Assembly: GCA_016208975.1 (NCBI GenBank)
Contig: JACQXA010000003.1
Location: forward strand, 113,455 to 177,454
DNA from: Nitrospinota bacterium
GTDB taxonomy: Bacteria; Nitrospinota_A; UBA7883; JACRLM01
Direction: 5' to 3'
DNA length: 64,000 bases
This document shows, piece after piece, positions 41,977 through 51,530 of this stretch (positions are counted from its first letter, which is position 1; the number at the start of each line of letters is the position of its first letter). The position numbers were made by a program, and so were the translations under genes. The notes beneath the pieces are model-generated. The model worked only from the letters and a program-made list of their open reading frames with translations. It had not been told where the DNA came from and did not search any database.

Positions 41977-43473
41977 GTGTCTAACGAAACCGTTACGGGC
42001 GGAACATTTATAAATTTCCAGGGAACAGACGTAAATCCACCTCCAGCGCCGGGCGGCGGGGTGGATCATGACGCCTTGGATAAACTATACGGCGACGCGG
42101 GTCACTGGAACGTTAACCTGGGCGAGGAAACCATCCACGCCAAACGGATGCCCGGCAGGTTCCGCCGGCTCAAATGGTTAGTTGCCTCCATTTACCTTTT
42201 GTATTTCATAGGGCCCTATCTGCGGTGGGACGGAAGGCAAGCCCTTTTGCTGGACATACCGGCCCGCAAATACCACATTTTCTCTCTTACCATATGGCCG
42301 CAGGATGTGTGGATGCTCTCCTTGCTACTGTTGACGTTCTTTATCACCCTCTTCGCGGCCACCACCATCGCCGGCCGGGTGTTCTGCGGATACGTATGCT
42401 GGCAGACGGTATGGACAGACGTTTACACCCTGATAGAAGAATGGATAGAAGGGCCGCCCGCCCAGCGGCGCGCTTTGGACAAGGCTCCATGGTCTCTCCA
42501 TAAACTCCGCGTTAAAGCCCCCAAACAAGCCGCATGGCTGGTTCTAAGCGGGTTGACCGGCATCACCTTCACCGCGTACTTCATGGACGTTTTCGAGCTT
42601 TGGGGACGCTATTTCTCGCTGGAAGGGCCGGTGTATATATGGGTAACGCCCCTCCCCTTCATGATCGGCTCTTACATAGGCGCGGGCTTCATGCGAGAGC
42701 AGATATGCTTCTGGCTTTGCCCATACGCCCGCATCCAGGGGGTCATGACCGACCCGGAAACGCTGATGCCCACCTATGACAACCTGCGCGGCGAGCCCCG
42801 GGGCAAGCTCGTCAAATGCGCTATGACAGGAGTTAAAAACGGTGATTGCATAGACTGTAACCTTTGCGTGGCTGTTTGCCCCACGGGGATAGACATCCGG
42901 AACGGCCAGCAGGAAGGGTGCATCACCTGCGCCCTTTGTGTGGACGCGTGCGACACGGTTATGGAAAAAACCGGCAGGCCCACGGGGCTGGTGCGCTACA
43001 TGTCGTTGAAAGAAAGCCATGGCGAGGCCCATAGGGCCGCTTTTAAACGGCCCCGGGTGCTTATCTACTCCGCCATAGTTATCGCCGCCATATCGGGTGT
43101 CATTTACGGGGCCACCCATCTTGCCCCCATGACGCTTACGGTCATCCACGAGCGCCAGCCGCTATTCGTGACCTTGTCGGACGGCTCCATCCAAAACAGC
43201 TACACGGTGAAGATACTCAACAAGACCGACAAGCCCATGGAATACAGGATCACCGCTTCTGGCGTTGATGGGCTTGGACTGGATGTGATGGGAGGGCCTG
43301 TGGCGCGGGTGGAGGCGGGCAAGGTGGCGCCGGTGCAGGCCAGGATCCGTGTCCCCAAAGGCAAGATGGCCGTGGAATCAGCCCCGGTATATTTCGAAGC
43401 GGAAAGCCTGTCTGATAGCGCAATCGGCGACCGGTATGAAAGCGTGTTCATCTCGCCAAAAACGGGAGGATAA
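41977..43473 (+). CDS. ccoG: Cytochrome c oxidase accessory protein CcoG (copper-chaperone-related iron-sulfur protein)
   Basis: A 498-residue membrane iron-sulfur protein of the CcoG/RdxA family, needed for copper delivery to the cbb3 oxidase. It has membrane helices at about 66-86, 105-132 and 180-205, FCGYVCWQTVWTD and QICFWLCPYARIQGVM with conserved Cys residues, then two 4Fe-4S motifs CIDCNLCVAVCPTGIDIRNGQQ and CITCALCVDAC. A further helix near 360 and a C-terminal periplasmic Ig-like domain follow. GTG start with AGGA nine bases before. First gene of ccoGHIS. Confidence 0.94.
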   Translation: MSNETVTGGTFINFQGTDVNPPPAPGGGVDHDALDKLYGDAGHWNVNLGEETIHAKRMPGRFRRLKWLVASIYLLYFIGPYLRWDGRQALLLDIPARKYHIFSLTIWPQDVWMLSLLLLTFFITLFAATTIAGRVFCGYVCWQTVWTDVYTLIEEWIEGPPAQRRALDKAPWSLHKLRVKAPKQAAWLVLSGLTGITFTAYFMDVFELWGRYFSLEGPVYIWVTPLPFMIGSYIGAGFMREQICFWLCPYARIQGVMTDPETLMPTYDNLRGEPRGKLVKCAMTGVKNGDCIDCNLCVAVCPTGIDIRNGQQEGCITCALCVDACDTVMEKTGRPTGLVRYMSLKESHGEAHRAAFKRPRVLIYSAIVIAAISGVIYGATHLAPMTLTVIHERQPLFVTLSDGSIQNSYTVKILNKTDKPMEYRITASGVDGLGLDVMGGPVARVEAGKVAPVQARIRVPKGKMAVESAPVYFEAESLSDSAIGDRYESVFISPKTGG

Positions 43474-43481
43474 TATCCCTC

Positions 43482-44015
43482 ATGAGCCAAAATCCGGCAA
43501 CTTCGGGTAAAACAGTGGCGTCATCGGGAGGCGCCCTCAAAAGCCCATGGATATGGGGTTTCGCGGGGTTTATCGCCCTGGCGCTGGCGGTAAACCTGCT
43601 GGCGGTATATTTCGCCGTGTCGTCCAGCCCGGGCCTTGTGACGAAGGATTATTACGAACGGGGCCAGTCGTTCACCGAACGGGCCAAGCTAAGTTTCGTG
43701 ATGCGCCAGAAACTGGGTTGGAGGCTGGATATAACTCCGGCTCCGGGAGCCTCCGTTGGCAAGCGCACTGAATTCACGCTGAATGTAACGGGCGTGGACG
43801 GAACCAATGCGACGGTGGACTCGGCATCCTTTTCCGCATACCGGCCATCGGACGCCACCGCGGATTTCTCCACCCCCATGGTTAAACAGGCTGATGGCTC
43901 GTTCAGGGCGGACGTGGAGTTTCCCCTCGATGGGGTATGGGACATCATCATCACCGCCAGCCAGGGAGACAACCAGGCGGATACGGCCCGGCGAGTGATC
44001 ATTAAATCCCGTTAA
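43482..44015 (+). CDS. ccoH: cbb3 oxidase assembly protein CcoH (FixH)
   Basis: A 177-residue protein with one N-terminal helix (about 23-45: WIWGFAGFIALALAVNLLAVYFAV) followed by the FixH signature SSPGLVTKDYYERGQSFTE and a periplasmic beta-rich domain ending in a Val-Ile strand. FixH proteins are required for stable assembly of the cbb3 complex, probably alongside CcoI-delivered copper. Eight bases separate it from ccoG and five from ccoI. The sequence is poorly conserved beyond the signature, but context is decisive. Confidence 0.9.
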   Translation: MSQNPATSGKTVASSGGALKSPWIWGFAGFIALALAVNLLAVYFAVSSSPGLVTKDYYERGQSFTERAKLSFVMRQKLGWRLDITPAPGASVGKRTEFTLNVTGVDGTNATVDSASFSAYRPSDATADFSTPMVKQADGSFRADVEFPLDGVWDIIITASQGDNQADTARRVIIKSR

Positions 44016-44019
44016 TCCC

Positions 44020-46497
44020 ATGCCACAGGGCACAATAAAGCCCTTGAGCCGCTCAACGGAAGTTTGTTTCCATTGCGGCCTTCCCCTCCCAGGGTCCGGC
44101 CCTGTCCAAGCGGAAGCCGGGGGCGAAATAAAAAACTTCTGTTGCAACGGATGCGCGGCGGTTTGCCAGGCCATATTCGAATCCGGCCTGGAAGGTTATT
44201 ACGAACGCGCTAACACCGGCCAGCCCCCTTTCGGCCCGCCTCCTCTCCCGCCGGAACATCCCGAAATATACGACATGGAGGATGTGCAGGCGGGAGTTGT
44301 AGCTGGCGATGGCGTGAAAGAAGCCTATTTCCTGGTGGACGGCATCCATTGCGCCGCTTGCGTATGGCTTATCGAACGGGCGTTGACTGGAAAGACCCGG
44401 GGGGTGGTTTCGGCGGAGGTGAACCTTGCTTCAAAAAAGCTGAAGGTGAAATGGGACGAAAACGCGACTCACCTTTCCACCATCATCCAAAGGCTCGGGA
44501 AGCTCGGTTACGCGGCCACGCCATATTCCACCATCGCCGCCGACGAGGCCACTAAAAAGAATCTGCGTCTTATGCTGTACCGCATAGGGCTGGCGGGATT
44601 CGCCGCCATGAACATGATGTGGATAGCCATAGCCCTTTGGGCGGGCGCTTCGGAGGGGGAATTCCGCGACTTCTTCCGGTGGGCCGGTTTATTCCTGGCC
44701 ACGCCCACCCTGCTTTACTCCGGCTGGCCATTTTTCGCCGGGGCCTTTCGCGGACTGAGGGGATTGACCCTCACCATGGACCTGCCCATCGCCATTGGCG
44801 CTTCGGCCACATACCTTTACTCGGTTTATGTCACGGCGCTCAATCCCGCGCAGGGGGAGACATATTTTGATACGGTGGTGACGTTTATTTTCGTGATCCT
44901 CGTGGGGCGGTATCTTGAAGCCGCCTCACGCCACAAAGCCGCCGACGCCACCCTGCGGCTGATGGAGTTGCAACCAAAGGTTGTGACGGTGATAAGAGAA
45001 AACGGGGAAGAGATAATCCCGGTGAAAGCCGCGCTGGAAGGAGATATGGCGCTTATCAGGCCCGGGGAACGCATTGCTGTGGACGGGATTGTGATGGATG
45101 GGGAGAGCGAGGCGGACGAGTCTGTGATGACCGGTGAGTCCCGCCCCATAAGCAAGAAGCAGGGGGACGAAGTGGTGGCGGGAACCATGAACCAGTCTGG
45201 CGCCTTGCGCGTGCGGGTTACCCGCCCCATGCGGGAGACGGCTTTGGCCAAAATGATTAACCTTATCGAGGAAGCCCAGGCCTCCCGCGCCCCGGTGCAG
45301 AGGATTTCAGACAAGATAGTGCCGTGGTTCGTAGCCGCGACCCTTGGCGTGGCGGTGTTTACATGGATGTTTTGGATCGGCGACGGCGTTGAAAAGGCGC
45401 TGATGGCCTCCACGGCGGTGCTGATAATCACATGCCCCTGCGCCTTGGGGATGGCCACGCCCATGGCCATTGTGGTGGCCGCCGGGTGGGGGGCGAAGAA
45501 CGGCATTTTCATAAAGAACGGCGAATCGCTGGAAACCCTCGCCAAGGCGAACAGTTTTCTTTTCGATAAAACCGGGGCGCTGACCGAGGGAAAGATAAAA
45601 GTGACCGGGTTCAATCCGGCGGAAGGCGTTTCCCCCGGCGAACTTTTATCGCTGGCTTCCGCCGTGGAGCGTTACTCGGAGCATGGCCTGGCCAGGGCCG
45701 TCGTTTTAAAAGCCAGGGAGCTTGGCCTGGAAGAGCCGGAACGGGTGGAGGATTTCAAATACACCCCAGGCATGGGCGTTGCCGCGAAAGTGGATGGGGC
45801 GATAATCCTTGCTGGCTCGGCCCGGTGGCTGGAAGGCAACGGGGCGCCTGTGTCGCCAGCCATGCTTGCAATGGCGCAACAGGAGGAAGCCGGAGGAGCC
45901 ACATGCGTCTTCGCCGCCAGAAACGGGACGCTGATGGGATACATAACCTTGACAGACAACCCAAGGGAAAACGCGGGAAAAACCGTTGACCGGCTAAAGG
46001 CCGATGGGATGGAGCTTGCCATGCTCACCGGCGACAGGCTGGCGGTGGCAAAACACCTGGCCGTCCGGTTGGGTGGAATGGAATTGATAGCGGAAATGAA
46101 GCCGGAACAAAAAGCCGCCGCCGTGAAGGAACGCAAGAGCGCCGGCAAAGTGGTGGTGATGGTGGGTGACGGGGTGAACGACGCGCCCGCCCTGGCCACG
46201 GCGGACGTGGGAATAGCTGTGGCCACCGGCTCCGACGTATCCATGGCCAGCGCCGGGGTGATTGTCACCGGGGCAAGCCTGTTCAAGGTTTATGAATCGC
46301 TCGCCCTGGCGCGAAGGACGCTGGCTGTAATCAAACAGAACCTCACCATTTCGCTTGTATATAATCTTGTGATGGTCCCACTGGCGGCGGGCGGGTTTGT
46401 AACGCCGGTGCTGGCGGCGGTGGCCATGCCAATAAGCTCTCTGCTTGTTATTGGCAATTCCGCGCGGATTGGAATGGGAGTCGTTGGATGGAAGTGA
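44020..46497 (+). CDS. ccoI: Copper-translocating P-type ATPase for cbb3 assembly, CcoI (FixI)
   Basis: An 825-residue P1B ATPase that exports copper for the oxidase. The N-terminus has a Cys-rich pre-domain (CFHCG at 16-20, CCNGCAAVC at 41-49), then an HMA domain with HCAAC (Cys111, Cys114). The ion-path motif is CPC (472-474), the phosphorylated Asp is Asp516 in DKTGALTEG, the A-domain TGES is in ESVMTGESRPISKK, and GDGVNDAPAL closes the P domain. The conserved His-Pro of the nucleotide domain appears as His555-Gly in SEHGLARA, an unusual substitution. It overlaps ccoS by ten bases. Confidence 0.93.
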   Translation: MPQGTIKPLSRSTEVCFHCGLPLPGSGPVQAEAGGEIKNFCCNGCAAVCQAIFESGLEGYYERANTGQPPFGPPPLPPEHPEIYDMEDVQAGVVAGDGVKEAYFLVDGIHCAACVWLIERALTGKTRGVVSAEVNLASKKLKVKWDENATHLSTIIQRLGKLGYAATPYSTIAADEATKKNLRLMLYRIGLAGFAAMNMMWIAIALWAGASEGEFRDFFRWAGLFLATPTLLYSGWPFFAGAFRGLRGLTLTMDLPIAIGASATYLYSVYVTALNPAQGETYFDTVVTFIFVILVGRYLEAASRHKAADATLRLMELQPKVVTVIRENGEEIIPVKAALEGDMALIRPGERIAVDGIVMDGESEADESVMTGESRPISKKQGDEVVAGTMNQSGALRVRVTRPMRETALAKMINLIEEAQASRAPVQRISDKIVPWFVAATLGVAVFTWMFWIGDGVEKALMASTAVLIITCPCALGMATPMAIVVAAGWGAKNGIFIKNGESLETLAKANSFLFDKTGALTEGKIKVTGFNPAEGVSPGELLSLASAVERYSEHGLARAVVLKARELGLEEPERVEDFKYTPGMGVAAKVDGAIILAGSARWLEGNGAPVSPAMLAMAQQEEAGGATCVFAARNGTLMGYITLTDNPRENAGKTVDRLKADGMELAMLTGDRLAVAKHLAVRLGGMELIAEMKPEQKAAAVKERKSAGKVVVMVGDGVNDAPALATADVGIAVATGSDVSMASAGVIVTGASLFKVYESLALARRTLAVIKQNLTISLVYNLVMVPLAAGGFVTPVLAAVAMPISSLLVIGNSARIGMGVVGWK

Positions 46498-46697
46498 TCT
46501 ACGGCCTGCTACCGGCCATCATCATTATGGGCCTGGGAGTTCTGGTGGCGCTTTTCTGGGCTGTGCGAAGCGGCCAGTATGACGACATGGAAGGCCCCGC
46601 AAACAGGATTCTGATGGATGATGACGACCCATCACTGCCGGAGAAAAGCGGAACACGCGCTGACGACAAATCGGATAAGCGGAAAAACAAGAGATAG
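46488..46697 (+). CDS. ccoS: cbb3 oxidase maturation protein CcoS
   Basis: A 69-residue protein with one helix (about 5-26) followed by FWAVRSGQYDDMEGPANRILMDDDD, the CcoS/FixS signature of an aromatic residue, Lys/Arg-Ser-Gly-Gln-Tyr/Phe-Asp-Asp and the acidic stretch. CcoS is needed to insert cofactors into CcoN. It overlaps the ccoI end, completing ccoGHIS. Seven bases separate its stop from the converging SafE-like gene. Confidence 0.94.
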   Translation: MEVIYGLLPAIIIMGLGVLVALFWAVRSGQYDDMEGPANRILMDDDDPSLPEKSGTRADDKSDKRKNKR

Positions 46698-46704
46698 GGC
46701 GAAC

Positions 46705-47964
46705 CTAGCGCTGTTCCAGCGGTTTTTCCAGACTCCCGAATTTTTCCGGCGTTACATACTGGATTACATCCTTCCCCCCGGCGTTCACTATTACATCCAC
46801 TCCTTTGGCCGGGTAAAGCCAATGGACAGCGCCGCCGGTTTTAATTTTCCTATCCGGCGGGCCGAACCGTTTGGCCACCATATCGTCATCCAGATTCACC
46901 GAAGGCACATAGGTGAGCGCCACCACAGGTTTCACGAACGCTTCGGCGAATTCGCCGGAGCCTAAGGTGTAGCGCAAATCCCCGCTGGGAGCCGGTTCTT
47001 TTTTAACCGGGCGTTCCCTCACCCTTACGACAAAATCGTTATTCGTCTGTATCAGCGCCGTTATCTCGCCGGTCAGCCCATCCATGGTGACCTTGCCAAA
47101 ATAGGCTTCCAGCGACATGCTTCCATCGCGCCGCTCGAAAACGGATATTTCCGGGTCGGCCAGAAACAGCCGCGCGGCTTCCTCCACGGTGGTTTTTCCA
47201 AGGGTCACGCCGAGGACTTCCACGCGCCCGTCTGCGGTGATGGAAACGTTCCATGGCGTCATGGAAGGCGGTTGGATTTCTTGGTGGGATCCATGTTGAA
47301 GGGCGGCCGGGTGAGCCCCATGATGGCCGGTCATGACAAAAACCTTCACTATCATGAACAGCCCGAAAAGCGCCAACGCCACGGCGGCGGCTTTAAGCAG
47401 AACGCCCCGGATCCTCGGGGAAACAAGTTTGGTGATTGCGGCTACACCTAGAAGGGACGGAGCCGTGCCAAGCCCGAAGGCCACCAGTAAAATGGCCCCC
47501 GCCAGCCCATTACCGGAATTTAGCGCCAGCGCCAGCGCCGCGTAAACAAGGCCGCAAGGAAGCAGTCCGTTAAAAAACCCCACCACACCCCAGGCAGTTA
47601 TGGACTTGCCGTTGGCGGCTTTACGAAGATATTTTGCGGGAGGAGCCAATCCGGGTAACTTGAAAAAAGATTCGGGGATGAACCCGCCCAGTTGAAAGGC
47701 GAAAATGACCATCGCAAAACCCGCCGCCACCGACAGGCCTTTCTGCGCGCCCATAGCTGTTCCAGCGCCGCCCACGGCCCCGGCCAGCGCCCCCAAAATG
47801 GCGTAGGAGGTAATACGCGTAGCGTGATATGTGGCAACTCCAGGCCACCACGGCCCCCGGGAGCCCAGCGTGAGGGCCATCACTATGCCCCCGCACATGC
47901 CCACGCAATGAAGCCCCCCAGCCAGGCCTAAAAGGAACGCCGCGGAAAAGTCCGGCCAGTACAT
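46705..47964 (-). CDS. SafE/DsbD-type six-helix membrane protein with a C-terminal extra domain
   Basis: A protein of about 419 residues. Residues 1-215 are a six-helix sulfite-exporter/cytochrome-biogenesis (SafE/DsbD_2-like) domain with LGLAGGLHCVGMCGGIVMAL near the start and GFFNGLLPCGLVYAALALAL midway, the paired Cys sites of the family. Proteins of this type often sit beside cco genes and are thought to help copper or redox supply. The C-terminal ~190 residues form a soluble domain (VEVLGVTLGKTTVEEAARLFL, ending with RFGPPD and a closing beta segment) not part of the usual family. The His-rich loop GHHGAHPAALQHGSH before it could bind metal. ATG 47964 preferred over TTG 47979. Confidence 0.75.
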   Translation of the reverse strand: MYWPDFSAAFLLGLAGGLHCVGMCGGIVMALTLGSRGPWWPGVATYHATRITSYAILGALAGAVGGAGTAMGAQKGLSVAAGFAMVIFAFQLGGFIPESFFKLPGLAPPAKYLRKAANGKSITAWGVVGFFNGLLPCGLVYAALALALNSGNGLAGAILLVAFGLGTAPSLLGVAAITKLVSPRIRGVLLKAAAVALALFGLFMIVKVFVMTGHHGAHPAALQHGSHQEIQPPSMTPWNVSITADGRVEVLGVTLGKTTVEEAARLFLADPEISVFERRDGSMSLEAYFGKVTMDGLTGEITALIQTNNDFVVRVRERPVKKEPAPSGDLRYTLGSGEFAEAFVKPVVALTYVPSVNLDDDMVAKRFGPPDRKIKTGGAVHWLYPAKGVDVIVNAGGKDVIQYVTPEKFGSLEKPLEQR

Positions 47965-48059
47965 GGAATGCGCCACCAACTTCCTATGCGGAGCTATCCC
48001 CGCCCCATATTTTTTTATTTATCTTAGATGCCGCGCTTCGCCCAAATGATTCCACTAAC

Positions 48060-48088
48060 AAAAAAACGGCGGCTTATGTAAGCCGCCG
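48060..48088 (-). terminator. Rho-independent terminator of ileS
   Basis: CGGCGGCTT (48067-48075) and AAGCCGCCG (48080-48088) form a perfect nine-base stem with a four-base loop. On the minus strand it is followed by seven T (48066-48060). It lies 29 bases past the ileS stop. Confidence 0.8.
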
Positions 48089-48116
48089 ACAACCGGTCTT
48101 TATGCCCAGCGGCTAA

Positions 48117-51100
48117 TCAGGCCTTGACTATCGACACCCTCAACAGATGTTCCCCGGCTTCCAACTCCGCGCCGCTCTGAAGCCCTTTCACCCGCTCCAC
48201 GCTTACGGCCAGAAGCTCTTCGGCCAGATATGCCCCATGAACCTCGAAAACCTTCTCCAGCGATTCGGATGCGGTGTCCCACTTCAACATTATGCGGTTC
48301 TCTATCTCCAGCCCCTCGTTCTTGCGGGCCACCTGCAGTTTGCGCAGAATCTCGCGCATGTAACCTTCTATGCGTATCTCCTCGGTAATCTCCGCGTTGA
48401 AGGCCACCCAGGTATTGCCGTCCTCGGCCACAGCCAGGCTCTCCGGCGACACCCCGGCCAGAATCAGGTCTTCCTTCGTAAGCTCCACGGGGCCGCCCTC
48501 GATGTTCACCGTCACCGTCTCCGCGCCGGATTTAAGGCTTGCGATAAGCTCATCCTTGGATACGCCGATGGCCTGGGCCAGAACGTTCATCAGCTTCCCC
48601 ATGCGCGGCCCCAGCTTTTTGAAATCCGGTTTCAGGTCGTAACTCATGGGGCTTTTCGCGCCAAGGGCCGCAATCTCGATTTTCTTTACGTTCAGGGACT
48701 CCTTTAACGTCTCCTCAAACCGCGCCACCGCCCGTGCCTCCACGGGGTTGGCCGGGCCAACGGTGAGTAGCGACAACGGCTGGCGCACTTTTATCTTCTT
48801 CGCTTCCCGGGCCGACAGTGCGATGCTGTTTATCCTGATCACCGCCTCCATCTCGTCGGCCAGCGCCCTGTCCATCCGGGACGGGTCGCTTACAGGATAG
48901 TCCGCCAGGTGTACGCTTACGGGAGCATCCTTTACCACCGCGCGCAGAAGGTTCTGGTACATCTTCTCGGTCATGAAAGGTATTATGGGCGCCGCCAGCC
49001 GGGTTATGCCGTACAGGCATTCAAAAAGCGTTTCAAACGCGGCGCGGCAATCCGGGTCTGTCAATTCCCCCCAGAACCGCCGCCGGTTGTGTCGGATGTA
49101 CCAGTTGGAGAGGGTTTCAACAAAATCCTCCAGCGCGCGGGTGGCGCCACGGATGTTTATGTCTTCGATGGAGGCGCGGCACCTGGTTATCACATCCTCC
49201 AACTCGGTGATTATCCACCGGTCGAAATCGCGCCTTTCGGTGAAGGGGGTGTGGTTCTCCGAGGGGACAAACCCGGCGATGCGGGCGTAGTTCACATAGA
49301 ACCCGTAGGTGTTCCACAGGGTGTTGATGAACTTGCCCCTGATCTCCCGCAGAAGGGCGAACCCGAAATTGAGGTTTTTCGCCGGGTCATGCCTCATATA
49401 TAGCCAGCGCATGACATCGGCCCCGGCCTGGTCCGCCGCGTCGTTGAACCATATGGCGTTCCCCTTGGACTTGTGCATCTCCTCCCCCTTCTCGTCGCGC
49501 ACCAGCGCGTAACCCTTCAGGGTCTTGAAGGGGGCCATGTTCTCCATCATGGCGCTCATGGCCAGAAGGCTATAGAACCAGTTCCTGAACTGGCCGGGGA
49601 AACATTCCACAATAAGGTCCGCTGGGATCCATTTGGCCCAATACTCCCTGTCGGTGGAATAGCCGGTGGTGGAGTATGGCACTATGCCCGCGTCCAGCCA
49701 GGGGTTGCCCACATCTGGCACGCGATGGGCTTTGGAGCCGCATTTTTCACAGGCTATCTTCACCTGGTCTATCCACGGGCGGTGGGGGGTATGCCCCTCG
49801 AATTTATCCCAACCCTCGATGGCGCGGGATTTCAACTCCTCCCGGCCGCCGATAACGTCGAAATGACCGCACTTCTCACATGCCCATATCGGCAGGGCCA
49901 GACCCCAGAAGCGTTTTTTGGAGATCATCCAGTCGCTCATGTTCTCCAGCCATTCCATCTCCCGGTCATGCCCCCAGGCGGGTATCCAGCGGATGTCGTC
50001 CACTATCTTCTTTATCCGCTCGCGCCAGTCCATGTTGATATACCACTCGTCCACCAGGCGGAAAACCAGCTCGTCGCCGGTGCGCCAGCAATGGGGATAG
50101 AAATGGGGGTATTGCTCGGTGGCTATCAACAATCCTTTTTGGGTGAGACTGTCCAACACCAGGTCGCGCACATCATTGGAAGTGGCGTTCTTGCCGGTGA
50201 AGGAACCGAACTTGTCTATGAACAAAGCTCCGGCATCCAACGGGGAAAGTAGCGGTAGCCCCTCTTTTTTACCTATCACATGGTCCACATCGCCACATCC
50301 GGGGGCGATATGCACAATGCCCGTGCCTTCTCCGGCCACCACCGCCGGATTTCCCTGGCTGTCCCGCCCGCCGTCTATAACCCTATGGGCTTCCTTGGCC
50401 GGAGTGGTAACGCCGGGATTCTCGAAGGGATAGCCGCCTGGGATGGATTGCGCCTCCAGCTCGTCGAAGGGGCCCGCGTACCGCAACCCCACAAGCCCTG
50501 CGCCTTTTATCTTTCCCTCTATCTCATACCCGCCGCGTTCGTTGAAGATCTGGGCGATGGTCTTTAGTTTGGGAACCCCATCCAGCCACTCTTTCTTTTC
50601 CTTGAACTGCTTGTCCAGCCGTTTGAACTCCACGTTCTCGGCGGCCACATAATAGATCTGGCCGTCCTTTTTGGAGCGGAGCCGGACATACTCCAGATCC
50701 ACGTTCACCGCCGCCGCCACGTTGGAGGTAAGGGTCCATGGCGTGGTAGTCCATATCAGGAGGTTCTCGCCGGGTTTGTCTATAAGAGGGAAACGCACGA
50801 ACACCGACGTGTGCGCCACAAGCTTTCTGCCCTCGATAACCTCCATGTGGGAGTACGCGCAACCGGAGCGGCCCGACCAGGGCATCACGTCCGTTCCGCG
50901 ATATACTTTGCCCTCGCTGTGGCATTTTTTCAGGAACGCCCAGATGGAGTAGTTGTTCTCCTCGCTCATGGTGTAGTAGGAGTTGTCCCAATCCATCCAC
51001 ATGCCGAGCCGTTTGGACTGGTCCGTCTGCACCCCGGAATATTTGATCACCCGGGCCTTGCAGTCGTTCACGAACCGGTCTATGCCATATTCCTCCACCT

Positions 51101-51476
51101 GGCGTTTGGTGGTGAACCCCTTTTCTTTTTCAACTTCCACTTCAACCCACAGGCCCTGGCAGTCGAACCCGTTTTGATAACGAAGCTCCCGCCCGTTCAT
51201 GGCCCAATAGCGCTGGTAAGCGTCCTTATAGGTCCTTCCCCAGGCGTGATGCACCCCCATGGGGTTGTTGGCGGTGATGGGGCCGTCAAGAAATGAATAT
51301 TTTTCTTTACCCCGGTTTTTCTCGCGAAGCAGGTTGAACGCGTCTGTGTCTTCCCACAACTTCAGGATATCCCGTTCCATGGCTGGCAGGTCAAACCAGC
51401 TGTCCACCTTCTCGTATCCGGCCTTGGCCGGGGCTTTATCGTCAAACGGCGCGTCCGCCGCGGTGTCTTCGCTCAT
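48117..51476 (-). CDS. ileS: Isoleucine--tRNA ligase with altered HIGH motif (GVHH)
   Basis: Charges tRNA-Ile. The 1119-residue product is longer than the common bacterial type (about 940) and fits the IleRS2-like class. The first class I signature, normally HxGH, reads GVHH at 74-77 within NPMGVHHAWGRTYKD; the KMSKS loop reads HKSKGN at 668-673. The editing domain is intact in outline (GEGTGIVHIAPGCGDVDHVIGK), followed by the tRNA-binding helices (RRDFDRWIITELEDVI, NWYIRHNRRRFW) and a long C-terminal domain. A GXHH swap has been reported in IleRS2 enzymes with extreme mupirocin resistance. Its stop is 29 bases from the terminator; the lipM-like gene lies upstream on the same strand. Confidence 0.93.
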   Translation of the reverse strand: MSEDTAADAPFDDKAPAKAGYEKVDSWFDLPAMERDILKLWEDTDAFNLLREKNRGKEKYSFLDGPITANNPMGVHHAWGRTYKDAYQRYWAMNGRELRYQNGFDCQGLWVEVEVEKEKGFTTKRQVEEYGIDRFVNDCKARVIKYSGVQTDQSKRLGMWMDWDNSYYTMSEENNYSIWAFLKKCHSEGKVYRGTDVMPWSGRSGCAYSHMEVIEGRKLVAHTSVFVRFPLIDKPGENLLIWTTTPWTLTSNVAAAVNVDLEYVRLRSKKDGQIYYVAAENVEFKRLDKQFKEKKEWLDGVPKLKTIAQIFNERGGYEIEGKIKGAGLVGLRYAGPFDELEAQSIPGGYPFENPGVTTPAKEAHRVIDGGRDSQGNPAVVAGEGTGIVHIAPGCGDVDHVIGKKEGLPLLSPLDAGALFIDKFGSFTGKNATSNDVRDLVLDSLTQKGLLIATEQYPHFYPHCWRTGDELVFRLVDEWYINMDWRERIKKIVDDIRWIPAWGHDREMEWLENMSDWMISKKRFWGLALPIWACEKCGHFDVIGGREELKSRAIEGWDKFEGHTPHRPWIDQVKIACEKCGSKAHRVPDVGNPWLDAGIVPYSTTGYSTDREYWAKWIPADLIVECFPGQFRNWFYSLLAMSAMMENMAPFKTLKGYALVRDEKGEEMHKSKGNAIWFNDAADQAGADVMRWLYMRHDPAKNLNFGFALLREIRGKFINTLWNTYGFYVNYARIAGFVPSENHTPFTERRDFDRWIITELEDVITRCRASIEDINIRGATRALEDFVETLSNWYIRHNRRRFWGELTDPDCRAAFETLFECLYGITRLAAPIIPFMTEKMYQNLLRAVVKDAPVSVHLADYPVSDPSRMDRALADEMEAVIRINSIALSAREAKKIKVRQPLSLLTVGPANPVEARAVARFEETLKESLNVKKIEIAALGAKSPMSYDLKPDFKKLGPRMGKLMNVLAQAIGVSKDELIASLKSGAETVTVNIEGGPVELTKEDLILAGVSPESLAVAEDGNTWVAFNAEITEEIRIEGYMREILRKLQVARKNEGLEIENRIMLKWDTASESLEKVFEVHGAYLAEELLAVSVERVKGLQSGAELEAGEHLLRVSIVKA

Positions 51477-51530
51477 GAAAACCTTCTATTGAGTTCAAAC
51501 CATGTATGATTTCTGGCCGCAAGGGGATTA

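Noticed and set aside
44826..45614. 262-codon frame antisense to ccoI
   Set aside because: Shadow of the P-type ATPase; no ribosome site and low-complexity Ser/Pro/Thr composition.
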